Assembly (NCBI RefSeq): GCF_030527965.1
Contig: NZ_JAUMZU010000009.1
Span: 32,783 to 96,782 of the forward strand
Direction of reading: 5' to 3'
Origin: Neisseria sp.
Lineage (GTDB): Bacteria > Pseudomonadota > Gammaproteobacteria > Burkholderiales > Neisseriaceae
DNA length: 64,000 nt
The position numbers and the translations under genes are program-made. Of the stretch, positions 46,119-54,881 are shown in pieces (the first letter of the stretch is position 1; every line of letters starts with the position of its first letter). Under the pieces are notes generated by a model. It did no database searches. It saw only the letters and a program-made list of their open reading frames with translations, and was not told where the DNA came from.

Positions 46119-46625
46119 TCAGCCCAACAGGCTGCGATAGGTTTCGGCATCGTGTTTGGAAAAACAGCATAACACAACCCTTCTGATGCTCGGGCATTGC
46201 GGCAGTGTTTCGCGGATGCTTTTCAACGCAACCGCCGCCGCGGCTTCAAACGGATAGCCGTAAACTCCGGTACTGATGCTTGGGAAGGCAATGCTCGACA
46301 AGCCATGGGCTTCAGCCAGCTTCAAAGAATTGGCATAAGCATCCGACAAAAGGCTAGCTTCGTTTTGAGTGCCACCGTACCAGATTGGGCCGACCGTATG
46401 GATAACATATTTGGCGGGCAATTCGTAACCGGCCGTTATTTTCGCTTCTCCGGTTTGGCAGCCGTTTAAGGCGCGACACGCTTGCAACAGCGCCGGGCCG
46501 GCCGCTTTGTGAATCGCGCCGTCTACCCCGCCGCCGCCGAGCAGCGTTTTATTGGCGGCGTTAACAATCGCGTCGACCGGCAAGGTGGTAATATCGGCTT
46601 GCATCACTTCAATAACGGCTTGCAT
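46119..46625 (-). CDS. Macro domain protein (O-acetyl-ADP-ribose deacetylase-like)
   Basis: 168 residues, a single macro domain. The motifs VDAIVNAANKTLLGGGGVDGAI near the N-terminus and ISTGVYGYPFEAAAAVA in the second half match the YmdB group, which removes acetyl or ADP-ribose groups. It may act on O-acetyl-ADP-ribose or on ADP-ribosylated protein; the target is not seen. It is downstream of the TrmH-type gene on the same strand, with a DUS in the 32-base gap. Confidence 0.9.
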   Translation of the reverse strand: MQAVIEVMQADITTLPVDAIVNAANKTLLGGGGVDGAIHKAAGPALLQACRALNGCQTGEAKITAGYELPAKYVIHTVGPIWYGGTQNEASLLSDAYANSLKLAEAHGLSSIAFPSISTGVYGYPFEAAAAVALKSIRETLPQCPSIRRVVLCCFSKHDAETYRSLLG

Positions 46626-46640
46626 CTTGCTTTTCCTTTT

Positions 46641-46652
46641 TTCAGACAGGCA
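46641..46652 (-). repeat. Single DUS between the macro domain and TrmH-type genes
   Basis: Exact TGCCTGTCTGAA on the minus strand. Others lie in the methyltransferase gene (47322-47333) and just upstream of it (47466-47476, partial). Confidence 0.85.
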
Positions 46653-46657
46653 TTGTA

Positions 46658-47452
46658 TTACGATGCGTGCGAATCTTGCCTGCGCTGGCGCATTTGTTCA
46701 AACAAACACACGGTAGCCGCCATCGCCACATTCAACGATTCGGTGGCACCCGCCATCGGAATATACACGGTGCCCTCGGCAACCTGCTGCATGGTTTCGC
46801 TCACGCCGGCGCCTTCGTTGCCGAACACCCAAGCACACGATGGTTGCAGGTTTAAATCATAAAGATTGCGGCTGCTGTCATCCAATGCCGTTGCCCACAC
46901 GGGATTTCGGTAGCCCGCCCGCCAAGCGTCCAAATCGGTGCGCGTATGCAGTTTAAGCAGAAAATGAGCGCCCATACCGGCGCGTAACACCTTGGGCGAC
47001 CACGCTTCGGCGCAATTTTTACCCAATACGACCTGCCGTATGCCCGCCGCCGCTGCACTGCGTAAAACCGTGCCGACATTGCCCGGGTCTTGCACTTGCT
47101 CCAGCACCACGCAATCGCCGTCGGTCGGCAAGCCGGGTTCTTCCGGCAGCGGCAACAGCGTCATAATATCTTCGCCTTCGCTCAGACTGCTGATTTTAGC
47201 GAGTGCTTCGCCGCCGACGATTGTGGCTTTGCCCTCTCCTGCCCGCGAGCATAATGTGCGGATTTCCGGTTTGTCTGCCTTGCTTTCAGGAATATAAAGA
47301 TGCTGCGGCAACCATCCGGCATTCAGACAGGCATCTAAAAGATGCGTGCCTTCCAATACGGTTTGGCGGCAACTGCGGCGTGCTTTGGCAGAAGCAAGCA
47401 GCTTGGATAAATGTTTGAGCTGCTCGTTATGCGGAGAAGTGATGTATTTCAT
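46658..47452 (-). CDS. TrmH/SpoU family RNA 2'-O-methyltransferase
   Basis: 264 residues from the ATG at 47452; a TTG four codons upstream is less likely. An N-terminal substrate-binding domain (about 1-90) precedes the knotted SPOUT domain (about 110-264) with its three motifs: QDPGNVGTVLRSAAAAG, FGNEGAGVSE and IPMAGATESLNVAMA. It methylates a ribose in tRNA or rRNA using S-adenosylmethionine; which base cannot be told. It overlaps no neighbour; thiD lies upstream on the same strand, 40 bases away. Confidence 0.9.
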   Translation of the reverse strand: MKYITSPHNEQLKHLSKLLASAKARRSCRQTVLEGTHLLDACLNAGWLPQHLYIPESKADKPEIRTLCSRAGEGKATIVGGEALAKISSLSEGEDIMTLLPLPEEPGLPTDGDCVVLEQVQDPGNVGTVLRSAAAAGIRQVVLGKNCAEAWSPKVLRAGMGAHFLLKLHTRTDLDAWRAGYRNPVWATALDDSSRNLYDLNLQPSCAWVFGNEGAGVSETMQQVAEGTVYIPMAGATESLNVAMAATVCLFEQMRQRRQDSHAS

Positions 47453-47491
47453 TTCCGTTGACAAGGCCTGTCTGAAAACAACGGTGTTCGT

Positions 47492-48331
47492 TTAATCAAG
47501 GTCAATCCGCCAAAAATGTGCCAGCGGCCCGCGACCCTTGCCAACTTTCCAGTTGGCGCCGGCTTCAATCGCGCCTTGCAGATAGCTTTTGGCGGAAGAC
47601 ACGGCGGCCCGCAAATCTTCTTTGGAAGGGTAATAAGCGGCAATCGCGCTGGAGAGCGTGCAACCGGTTCCGTGCGTATTCAAAGTCGGAATGCGCGGCG
47701 AAATAAAGCACTGCGGCTCCCGCCCCTGCTGTACCAGCCAATCGCGTGCGTCTTGGCTGTTTTCCCAATGCCCGCCTTTGAGCAATACGGCCTTAGCACC
47801 TTTTTCCATCAACAAGCGGCCTTGTTCCAGCATTGCTTCTTCGTTTTCTGCCAGCCGATTGCCGGTAAGCTGGGCCAATTCGTTCAGATTCGGCGTAATC
47901 AAATCTGCCAACGGCAGCAGCTCTTGTAACATAACGTCTACGGTATTCTCCAATGCGAGGCTATCGCCAGAAGTGGCAACCAAAACAGGGTCGAGCACCA
48001 CAAAAGGCGGCTTGTGGCGCCCCAAAACTTCCGCCACCGCGCGTATGGTAGCCGCATCCGGCAACATGCCGATTTTTACCGCATCAATGCGAATGTCGGA
48101 CAGCACCGATTCGCATTGCTGACGCACCATCTCGGGCGGTATCACATGCACGCCTTGCACGCCTTGCGTATTCTGCGCCGTAACGGCAGTAATCGCGCTG
48201 GTGCCGTAAGCGCCTAGAGCGGCAAAAGTTTTAATATCGGCCTGTATGCCCGCTCCGCCGCCGGAATCGGATCCGGCTATGGTCAGCACGCAGGGAAAAG
48301 GTTTGGCATATTGCAATTCTCTCAGCTCCAT
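47492..48331 (-). CDS. thiD: Hydroxymethylpyrimidine/phosphomethylpyrimidine kinase
   Basis: 279 residues. The ribokinase-like fold is shown by SDSGGGAGIQADIKT near residues 21-35, and the C-terminal TLNTHGTGCTLSSAIAA anion-hole motif. It phosphorylates HMP and HMP-P in thiamine synthesis. No thiE, thiC or TPP riboswitch is visible nearby. It stands as the start of a leftward set with the methyltransferase and macro domain genes, with a long DUS hairpin upstream. Confidence 0.95.
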   Translation of the reverse strand: MELRELQYAKPFPCVLTIAGSDSGGGAGIQADIKTFAALGAYGTSAITAVTAQNTQGVQGVHVIPPEMVRQQCESVLSDIRIDAVKIGMLPDAATIRAVAEVLGRHKPPFVVLDPVLVATSGDSLALENTVDVMLQELLPLADLITPNLNELAQLTGNRLAENEEAMLEQGRLLMEKGAKAVLLKGGHWENSQDARDWLVQQGREPQCFISPRIPTLNTHGTGCTLSSAIAAYYPSKEDLRAAVSSAKSYLQGAIEAGANWKVGKGRGPLAHFWRIDLD

Positions 48332-48376
48332 CGGCTTTCTCTCTGTTAACTATTATTCAATATTTATTATTTTCTG

Positions 48377-48427
48377 ATAAGCGAATGCCTGTCTGAAAAT
48401 ATGCCTTTCAGACAGGCATTCGCTTAT
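48377..48427. terminator. Long DUS hairpin at the end of gshA
   Basis: ATAAGCGAATGCCTGTCTG and its complement continue to a 22-bp perfect stem with a 7-base loop; the right arm reaches into the gshA stop codon. This is the longest DUS stem in the window. Confidence 0.85.
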
Positions 48428-49764
48428 TTAGTTTCTTCCAGTTCGATGGCCGCTGCCAATAACGACAAACGCGCCATAACGCCATAGATATAAAGGCGGT
48501 TGCATTCGCAATCAGGTTGGGCGTAATTGGTTTGCGGCACACCGAGCGTATTCCATTGCTCAAACACGCGTTTGCAACGCGCATCAGGCTCGCCTTCGGT
48601 TGCCGCCACCGGAATGCTTTGATTCAGCGGCACAAACAACATGCCGGTAGCATTGAGATTTTCATCCACCCCCCGCCCTTCATGCACACGGAAAAATCCG
48701 CCGATAACAAAGCGGTCCATCATATAAACCACCGGTTCAGCCACCGCACCGTGCAAGGTTTCGTAAGTATAAATGCCTTCCTGCACGATAACCTCGCTCA
48801 CTTCAAGGCCTTCTTTTACCGTTGCCATCTTATTGCGGTTTTTACGGTTTAAGCTGCGTACTTCATCGGCCGACTTCACGCTCATCACACCCATTCCATA
48901 AGTGCCCGCATCAGCTTTCACAATCACAAACGGCTTGTCTTTGATGCCTTTTTCATCATATTTTGCTTGAATCTTAGCAAGCATCCGCGCCACCGCATCG
49001 GCCAGCATGTCTTCACCCTCGCGCTCTTGAAAATCCAATCCCCCCACTTGCTCGAAATAAGGATTGATATGCCATTCATCGATATTAATCAAAGCGGCAA
49101 ATTCGGCAGCCACCCGGTTATACGCCTCAAAATGCTGGGTTTTCCGACGGGTGGTCCAGCCTGCATGCAAAGGCGGCAGCACGGTTTGATCCAGATTTTG
49201 CAGAATCTCAGGAACTCCGGCAGACAAATCGTTGTTTAGCAAAACAAAGCATGGAGAAAAACCGTCCGACAGATGCAAACGGTTGCGGGTACGCCGCAAA
49301 GGCTCCAGCAATACCTTGTCGCCCAATGCGGTTTCAAATTCCGTTGCCTCGCGGATTTCAGGGTTCAAACTACCCAAACGCACTTCAAATCCGGCGCTGC
49401 GCAAAATATTGCTCAAAGCAAAAACATTTTGCAGATAAAATGTATTCCGCGTATGGTTTTCAGGAATAATCAATACCGAACGCGCTTCGCTGCAAGCCCG
49501 TTCCACCGCATCCTGCGCCGCCATAGCAGCCAAAGGGATGAAATTCGGATTCAGATTATTAAACCCTCCCGGAAACAGATTCATATCGATAGAGGCCATT
49601 TTGTAGCCCGCATTGCGGATATCCACCGAGCCGTAAAACGGCGGCTGCTTTTTCCCCCATTGCGCACGGAACCACGCCTCGATTTTGGTTTGATTTGATA
49701 ATATTTTTTGCTCGAATTCTTGCAACTGAGGCAAATATTCGACAGCCATTACCGGTAAGCTCAT
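48424..49764 (-). CDS. gshA: Glutamate-cysteine ligase, proteobacterial type
   Basis: 446 residues from the ATG at 49764, with AGGAAG seven bases upstream; a longer frame exists upstream but lacks a ribosome site. The sequence matches the gshA form seen in acidithiobacilli and beta-proteobacteria rather than the E. coli type, with FYGSVDIRNAGYKMA and the long ADAGTYGMGVMSVK stretch that resembles an ATP-grasp loop. It makes gamma-glutamylcysteine, the first step of glutathione synthesis. gshB is not in the window. The unit is alone, convergent with thiD only through the hairpin, and divergent from leuC. Confidence 0.88.
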   Translation of the reverse strand: MSLPVMAVEYLPQLQEFEQKILSNQTKIEAWFRAQWGKKQPPFYGSVDIRNAGYKMASIDMNLFPGGFNNLNPNFIPLAAMAAQDAVERACSEARSVLIIPENHTRNTFYLQNVFALSNILRSAGFEVRLGSLNPEIREATEFETALGDKVLLEPLRRTRNRLHLSDGFSPCFVLLNNDLSAGVPEILQNLDQTVLPPLHAGWTTRRKTQHFEAYNRVAAEFAALINIDEWHINPYFEQVGGLDFQEREGEDMLADAVARMLAKIQAKYDEKGIKDKPFVIVKADAGTYGMGVMSVKSADEVRSLNRKNRNKMATVKEGLEVSEVIVQEGIYTYETLHGAVAEPVVYMMDRFVIGGFFRVHEGRGVDENLNATGMLFVPLNQSIPVAATEGEPDARCKRVFEQWNTLGVPQTNYAQPDCECNRLYIYGVMARLSLLAAAIELEETK

Positions 49765-49940
49765 AAGCATTCTTCCTGAATAATCCGTTGATAGCGAATC
49801 ATACGGGTTTTCAGGCTGAAAAAACAAGTGTTCTTTATATGAAACACTGTGCATCTCTTGTATTAAATAAGACAAAAAGTCTAATTTTTTACCAAATAAA
49901 TTTATTTATTTAGCTAATTTATAATTTTTAGACATTTTGC

Positions 49941-49969
49941 TTGCTATTTAACCCATAAACGCCTAATAT
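49941..49969 (+). promoter_or_regulatory. Candidate sigma-70 promoter for leuC
   Basis: TTGCTA and TAATAT with a 17-base spacer, 45 bases before the leuC ATG. A strongly AT-rich stretch (about 49880-49930) upstream could act as an UP element. No leucine-rich leader peptide is seen. Confidence 0.45.
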
Positions 49970-50014
49970 ACCGTCTATATTCTGATTCAAACCGACCAAA
50001 CCAAAATATCTATC

Positions 50015-51427
50015 ATGAAACCGCAAACCCTTTACGACAAACTCTGGAACAGCCATATCGTCCGCGAAGAAGAAGACGGCACCGTCCTGCTCTACATCGA
50101 CCGCCATCTGGTGCACGAAGTAACCAGCCCGCAGGCTTTCGAAGGGCTCAAAATGACCGGTCGCAAATTATGGCGCATCGACAGCGTAGTCTCCACCGCC
50201 GACCACAACACACCAACCAACGATTGGGATAAAGGCATTCAAGACCCGATTTCCAAATTGCAAGTCGACACCTTAGACACCAACATCAAAGAATTCGGCG
50301 CCTTGGCCTATTTCCCGTTTAAAGACCGCGGGCAAGGCATTGTCCACGTTATGGGCCCGGAGCAAGGCGCCACGCTGCCCGGCATGACCGTAGTATGCGG
50401 CGATTCCCACACTTCAACGCACGGCGCCTTCGGCGCACTGGCTCACGGCATCGGCACGTCCGAAGTCGAGCACACTATGGCCACCCAATGCATTACCGCC
50501 AAAAAATCCAAATCCATGCTGATTAAAGTTGACGGCCGTCTGAAACCCGGCGTTACCGCAAAAGACGTGGCACTCTACATCATCGGCAAAATCGGCACCG
50601 CCGGCGGAACCGGCTACGCCATGGAATTCGGCGGCGAAGCCATCCGCAGCCTGAGTATGGAAGGTCGAATGACCTTGTGCAATATGGCAATCGAAGCCGG
50701 CGCCCGCAGCGGCCTGGTAGCGGTCGACCAAACCACGATTGATTACGTCAAAAACAAGCCGCTTGCGCCCAAAGGCGAAGACTGGGAAAAAGCCGTGGCT
50801 TACTGGCGCACGCTGGTTTCCGACGAAGGCGCATCGTTTGACAGCGTATTCGAATTCGATGCCAGCGACATCGATCCGCAAGTAACCTGGGGCACCTCGC
50901 CCGAAATGGTGCTTGACATCAACGGCAAAGTGCCCAATCCTGCCAATGAGGCCGATCCGGTCAAACGCAACGGCATGGAACGTGCGCTTGAATACATGGG
51001 ACTAACTGCAGACACTCCGCTGAGCAATATTCCGGTAGACGTTGTGTTCATCGGCTCGTGCACCAACAGCCGCATTGAAGATTTACGGGAAGCTGCCATT
51101 GTGGCCAAAGGCCGTAAAAAAGCGGCCAATGTAAAACGGGTGCTGGTGGTTCCCGGCTCAGGATTGGTGAAAAAACAAGCGGAACAAGAAGGGCTCGACA
51201 AAATCTTCACCGAAGCCGGTTTTGAATGGCGCGAACCCGGATGTTCCATGTGCTTGGCGATGAATGCCGATCGCCTCTCTCCGCAAGAGCGTTGCGCTTC
51301 CACTTCCAACCGCAACTTTGAAGGCCGCCAAGGCAACGGCGGGCGCACTCATCTGGTCAGCCCCTCGATGGCGGCTGCAGCGGCAGTAGCCGGGCACTTT
51401 ACCGATGTACGCTCACTGGCAAAATAG
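50015..51427 (+). CDS. leuC: 3-isopropylmalate dehydratase large subunit
   Basis: 470 residues. The 4Fe-4S cysteines are in [11 protein letters not shown] and [11 protein letters not shown], as in the aconitase family. The N-terminal [11 protein letters not shown] and [20 protein letters not shown] are characteristic. With LeuD it isomerises 2- to 3-isopropylmalate in leucine synthesis. A small lipoprotein gene and a terminator separate it from leuD. Confidence 0.97.
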   Translation: MKPQTLYDKLWNSHIVREEEDGTVLLYIDRHLVHEVTSPQAFEGLKMTGRKLWRIDSVVSTADHNTPTNDWDKGIQDPISKLQVDTLDTNIKEFGALAYFPFKDRGQGIVHVMGPEQGATLPGMTVVCGDSHTSTHGAFGALAHGIGTSEVEHTMATQCITAKKSKSMLIKVDGRLKPGVTAKDVALYIIGKIGTAGGTGYAMEFGGEAIRSLSMEGRMTLCNMAIEAGARSGLVAVDQTTIDYVKNKPLAPKGEDWEKAVAYWRTLVSDEGASFDSVFEFDASDIDPQVTWGTSPEMVLDINGKVPNPANEADPVKRNGMERALEYMGLTADTPLSNIPVDVVFIGSCTNSRIEDLREAAIVAKGRKKAANVKRVLVVPGSGLVKKQAEQEGLDKIFTEAGFEWREPGCSMCLAMNADRLSPQERCASTSNRNFEGRQGNGGRTHLVSPSMAAAAAVAGHFTDVRSLAK

Positions 51428-51543
51428 AGCAATGCCTGCCTGAAAGCGAACTTATCACGCGAAAAAGTGTCTCTAAGCAGGTATGTCTGTATTTTTTACC
51501 GCAGACTACCTGTACTTTCAAAATGAATAAGGAGCTTAAATTC

Positions 51544-51675
51544 ATGAAAAAACTGACTCTGATTGCTTTAGCGGCTCTGTCTTTGCTATCTGCTTGCAAC
51601 ACCGTTTCCGGCTTCGGCAAAGACGTTTCCCATGTTGGCAACAACCTTGAGCAGTCGGCCGACCGCCACCGTTAA
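51544..51675 (+). CDS. Entericidin-type small lipoprotein
   Basis: 43 residues, too short for most gene calls. The signal peptide has a clear lipobox (LLSAC, Cys18), and the mature part (NTVSGFGKDVSHVGNNLEQ) matches the entericidin EcnA/EcnB pattern of a glycine-containing amphipathic helix. AAGGAG precedes the ATG. Entericidin B in E. coli is linked to programmed cell lysis in starvation; the role here is not known. Only one copy is present, so a toxin-antidote pair is not evident. It sits inside the leucine gene set between leuC and leuD and ends in a strong terminator. Confidence 0.8.
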   Translation: MKKLTLIALAALSLLSACNTVSGFGKDVSHVGNNLEQSADRHR

Positions 51676-51692
51676 AGCCCTCAACTCTGACA

Positions 51693-51723
51693 CCCCCGCA
51701 ACCGCATGACTGCGGGGGCTTTT
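51693..51723 (+). terminator. Rho-independent terminator between the entericidin gene and leuD
   Basis: CCCCCGCA and TGCGGGGG pair perfectly over 8 bp with a 10-base loop, followed by CTTTT. It ends 21 bases before the leuD start, so leuD needs read-through or another promoter. Confidence 0.75.
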
Positions 51724-51744
51724 ACTGCAACCGAAAGTACAGCC

Positions 51745-52389
51745 ATGAAAGCATTTACCCATATCAACGCACTGGTCGCCCCGCTGGATCGCGCCAATGT
51801 CGATACCGATGCCATTATCCCCAAACAATTCTTAAAATCCATCAAACGCAGCGGCTTCGGCCCCAATGCCTTCGACGAATGGCGTTATCTCGACCACGGC
51901 GAACCCGGCATGGACAACAGCAAGCGTCCGATTAACCCCGAATTTTCCCTAAACCAGCCGCGCTACCAAGGCGCCCAGATTCTACTGACGCGCAAAAACT
52001 TCGGTTGCGGATCTTCACGCGAACACGCCCCTTGGGCCTTGGACGACTACGGCTTCCGCGCAGTCATCGCCCCTTCTTTCGCTGATATTTTCTTCAACAA
52101 CTGCTACAAAAACGGCCTATTGCCGATTGTTTTAACCGAAGAACAAGTCGACCAATTATTCGCAGAAGTAGCAGCAACCGAAGGCTATCGCCTATCCATC
52201 GATTTGGAACAACAAACCCTTACCACACCAAGCGGGCAGACCTTTCATTTCGACATTACCGAGCACCGCAAACACTGCCTGTTAAACGGCTTGGATGAAA
52301 TCGGGCTAACCTTGCAACACGCCGACGAAATCAAAACATTCGAAGAAAAACGCAAAGCAGCGCAACCGTGGCTGTTCAACCAAGCCTGA
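51745..52389 (+). CDS. leuD: 3-isopropylmalate dehydratase small subunit
   Basis: 214 residues from the ATG at 51745 ([20 protein letters not shown]), the usual start; the frame runs 39 bases further upstream through the terminator. The swivel-domain motif [15 protein letters not shown] is intact. It forms the LeuCD complex. Downstream, yhcH starts after 7 bases and leuB follows, so leuD, yhcH and leuB are likely one transcript. Confidence 0.96.
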   Translation: MKAFTHINALVAPLDRANVDTDAIIPKQFLKSIKRSGFGPNAFDEWRYLDHGEPGMDNSKRPINPEFSLNQPRYQGAQILLTRKNFGCGSSREHAPWALDDYGFRAVIAPSFADIFFNNCYKNGLLPIVLTEEQVDQLFAEVAATEGYRLSIDLEQQTLTTPSGQTFHFDITEHRKHCLLNGLDEIGLTLQHADEIKTFEEKRKAAQPWLFNQA

Positions 52390-52396
52390 CGTTTTT

Positions 52397-52843
52397 ATGA
52401 TTACCGATTCTATCGCCAACGCAAACCGCTATGCCTCTCTGCATCCTGATTTTGCGGATGCCATCCGTCTTTTGCAGACTTTAGATTTTACCCAATTGCC
52501 GGATGGTGCCATAGACTGCGCCAACCCGAATATCCGTCTGTTTATCGGCAGTGAGGCCATGCGATTGCGCTCAGCGGCCAAGCCGGAAGCGCATTTGCGC
52601 CACATCGACATCCAAGTGCCCCTTAGCGGCACCGAAGAATACGGCTGGATAGATCGTGCCTGTCTGAAAAACGGCTTGGGTTATGATGAACAGAAAGACA
52701 TCGAATTTTTCGATTGCGAGCCAACGAAGTGGCTGGATGTTGAAGTTGGCGACTTTGCCCTGTTTTTTCTCAATGATGCCCATGCGCCTTTAGTTGGGCA
52801 TGAACCCTTCATCCGCAAAGCAGTATTTAAAATCCGCGTTTAA
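52397..52843 (+). CDS. YhcH/YjgK/YiaL family protein
   Basis: 148 residues, one cupin-like YhcH domain with conserved HIDIQVPLSGTEEYGW and FLNDAHAPLVG stretches that carry likely metal ligands. Family members include E. coli NanQ, an N-acetylneuraminate anomerase, but no sialic acid genes are near. Its place between leuD and leuB suggests shared expression rather than shared pathway. A DUS lies inside the gene (52657-52668). Function open. Confidence 0.85.
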   Translation: MITDSIANANRYASLHPDFADAIRLLQTLDFTQLPDGAIDCANPNIRLFIGSEAMRLRSAAKPEAHLRHIDIQVPLSGTEEYGWIDRACLKNGLGYDEQKDIEFFDCEPTKWLDVEVGDFALFFLNDAHAPLVGHEPFIRKAVFKIRV

Positions 52844-52873
52844 ACCTTTCCATTTACACCAGAAAGATCAAAC

Positions 52874-53944
52874 ATGACCAAACAAATCGCCATTCTCCCC
52901 GGCGACGGCATCGGCCCCGAAATCATTGCCCAAGCCGTGCGCGTGCTGGACGAACTGATTGCCCGCGGCCTAGACGCTCAATACCAATACGCACCGCTTG
53001 GCGGCGCCGGATACGACGAATACGGCCATCCCTATCCTGAATTTACCCGCAACTTATGCCGCGCCGCCGATGCAGTGTTGCTAGGTGCGGTTGGCGGCCC
53101 GAAATACGATACGCTCGAACGCCCGCTGCGCCCCGAGCGCGGCTTATTGGCCATCCGCAAAGACCTGGGTTTGTTTGCCAACCTGCGCCCCGCCGTTCTG
53201 TATCCCGAATTGGCCGACGCATCGACGTTGAAACCCGAAGTGGTGGCAGGTTTGGATATTCTGATTGTACGCGAGCTGACCGGTGATATTTATTTCGGCG
53301 AACCGCGCGGCATCCGCACGTTGGAAAACGGCGAACGCGAAGGTTTCAACACCATGAAATACAGCGAAAGCGAGATCCGGCGCATTGCCAAAATTGCCTT
53401 CGAAGCGGCGCAAAAACGCAATAAAAAACTTTGCTCGGTCGATAAAGCCAACGTATTGGAAACCACCGAACTGTGGAAAGAAATTTTCACCGAGGTAGGC
53501 ACCAACTATCCCGATGTGGAGCTGAGCCATATGTATGTCGACAATGCCGCCATGCAATTGGTACGCGCGCCCAAGCAATTCGACGTTATTGCCACCGGCA
53601 ATATCTTCGGCGACATTCTCAGCGACCAAGCCTCCATGCTGACGGGTTCCATCGGCATGTTGCCGTCTGCTTCGCTGAACGAAAGCGGCAAAGGGCTTTA
53701 CGAACCCTCGCACGGCTCGGCGCCCGACATTGCAGGCCAAGACAAAGCCAATCCTCTGGCCACCATCCTCTCTCTCGCCATGCTGCTGCGCTACAGCCTA
53801 AACGACGAAGCGCGCGCGCAACAAATCGAACAGGCCGTTCAAAAAGTTCTGGCACAAGGCTACCGCACCGCCGATATTGCAGAGGCCGGCACGCAGCCTG
53901 TTTCCTGCTCCGAAATGGGCAACGCCGTTTTGGCAGCTTTATAA
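52874..53944 (+). CDS. leuB: 3-isopropylmalate dehydrogenase
   Basis: 356 residues. The N-terminal [11 protein letters not shown] motif, the substrate arginines in [11 protein letters not shown] and the metal-binding [17 protein letters not shown] stretch are all present. It oxidises and decarboxylates 3-isopropylmalate with NAD. It is the last gene of the leucine set, 30 bases after yhcH, and ends in a DUS terminator. Confidence 0.97.
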   Translation: MTKQIAILPGDGIGPEIIAQAVRVLDELIARGLDAQYQYAPLGGAGYDEYGHPYPEFTRNLCRAADAVLLGAVGGPKYDTLERPLRPERGLLAIRKDLGLFANLRPAVLYPELADASTLKPEVVAGLDILIVRELTGDIYFGEPRGIRTLENGEREGFNTMKYSESEIRRIAKIAFEAAQKRNKKLCSVDKANVLETTELWKEIFTEVGTNYPDVELSHMYVDNAAMQLVRAPKQFDVIATGNIFGDILSDQASMLTGSIGMLPSASLNESGKGLYEPSHGSAPDIAGQDKANPLATILSLAMLLRYSLNDEARAQQIEQAVQKVLAQGYRTADIAEAGTQPVSCSEMGNAVLAAL

Positions 53945-53963
53945 AAAATACCTTTCTATTTTG

Positions 53964-53997
53964 AAAAGCCTGTCTGAAAACATTCAGACAGGCTTTT
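53964..53997. terminator. Inverted DUS pair after leuB
   Basis: 15-bp perfect stem, 4-base loop, then TT-rich sequence. Confidence 0.85.
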
Positions 53998-54069
53998 TTG
54001 CATCGCTTACAGTCAATAAATTTATGCCTATTGCGCTCATCGCTCACTGATTACAAAGCCAAAAACAAC

Positions 54070-54125
54070 GATGCCTGCCTGAAAATAGCGTGGCAATTCA
54101 CACCCACTTTGTTCAGACAGGCATC
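54070..54125. terminator. Wide DUS pair after the YwqK-like gene
   Basis: One arm has CTGCC for CTGTC; the stem is 14 positions with one mismatch and a 28-base loop. It serves the leftward YwqK-like transcript, opposite the leuB hairpin. Confidence 0.6.
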
Positions 54126-54138
54126 AAACTGTTTCAAA

Positions 54139-54876
54139 TCATTCTATAATATTGCCGTCTTCATCCCATACCGTTCTGCTGACCAAAGCATCGTCCTGAT
54201 AAACCGATTCCGATTTTTTCTCTCCGCCCGGATACCAATCCAGCACAATACCGCTGCGCTTTCCATTATTAACGCTCAATTCTGAAATTAAACGACCGTC
54301 TTCATCCCAAGTGACCATGCTGGTAATCTGATCATCATGAATGATACTCTCGCTTTTCGGTTTGCCATCTGGATACCATTGTTTGCGCATACCGTTGGCC
54401 TTGTCGTTTTTGAAACGGATTTCGCTTTCTTTCTGCCCATTGCGGTAAAAGCGCTCGCCTAGGCCTTCGGTTTTGCCATTAATATAAGGCATAACCGCCG
54501 ATTTCTTGCCATTAGGATACCAGTTAATCCATTCCCCGTTCGGTTTGCCCTGCCGATAAGGCCCGACCATTTTCTTCATACCGTTGAAATGCCATAAAGT
54601 CAGCGTGCCGTTTTGCAAGACAGGCACAAACTTTTTCACCTCAGACAGCGGAATTTCATACGGGTCGGAATACTTCTTCATCGAAGGATAGTAAAAGTCG
54701 TTCACTTTCGCATTGGCTCCGGTAACTTCGTATTGCCGCTCATAAGCCGCCCCGGCCGCTTGATCAGTGTATTGTCCTCGGTCATTAAAGTATGCTTTTT
54801 GCAAGTCTGCCGCATACAGTGTCAGCGGGAAAGTCATCAATATGCCCAGAACACCGCGGTTCCATTGAATATTCAT
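54139..54876 (-). CDS. YwqK-like MORN-repeat protein
   Basis: 245 residues from the ATG at 54876; a TTG six codons earlier is weaker. A signal peptide (about 1-23, ending LTLYAA) points to export. From about residue 95 there are five to six MORN/YwqK repeats with the pattern of Gly, Trp-Tyr-Pro-Asp-Gly and Lys-Ser-Glu (for example GEWINWYPNGKKS). Annotation pipelines label this family a YwqK antitoxin after a Bacillus protein, but this copy is exported and no toxin is adjacent, so that role is doubtful. Its start overlaps no gene but lies 5 bases after the dehydrogenase stop. Confidence 0.75.
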   Translation of the reverse strand: MNIQWNRGVLGILMTFPLTLYAADLQKAYFNDRGQYTDQAAGAAYERQYEVTGANAKVNDFYYPSMKKYSDPYEIPLSEVKKFVPVLQNGTLTLWHFNGMKKMVGPYRQGKPNGEWINWYPNGKKSAVMPYINGKTEGLGERFYRNGQKESEIRFKNDKANGMRKQWYPDGKPKSESIIHDDQITSMVTWDEDGRLISELSVNNGKRSGIVLDWYPGGEKKSESVYQDDALVSRTVWDEDGNIIE

Positions 54877-54881
54877 TTCAG

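Noticed and set aside
54139..54876. YwqK label as the antitoxin of a toxin-antitoxin system
   Set aside because: The protein has a signal peptide and no adjacent toxin gene; MORN repeats alone do not support that role.
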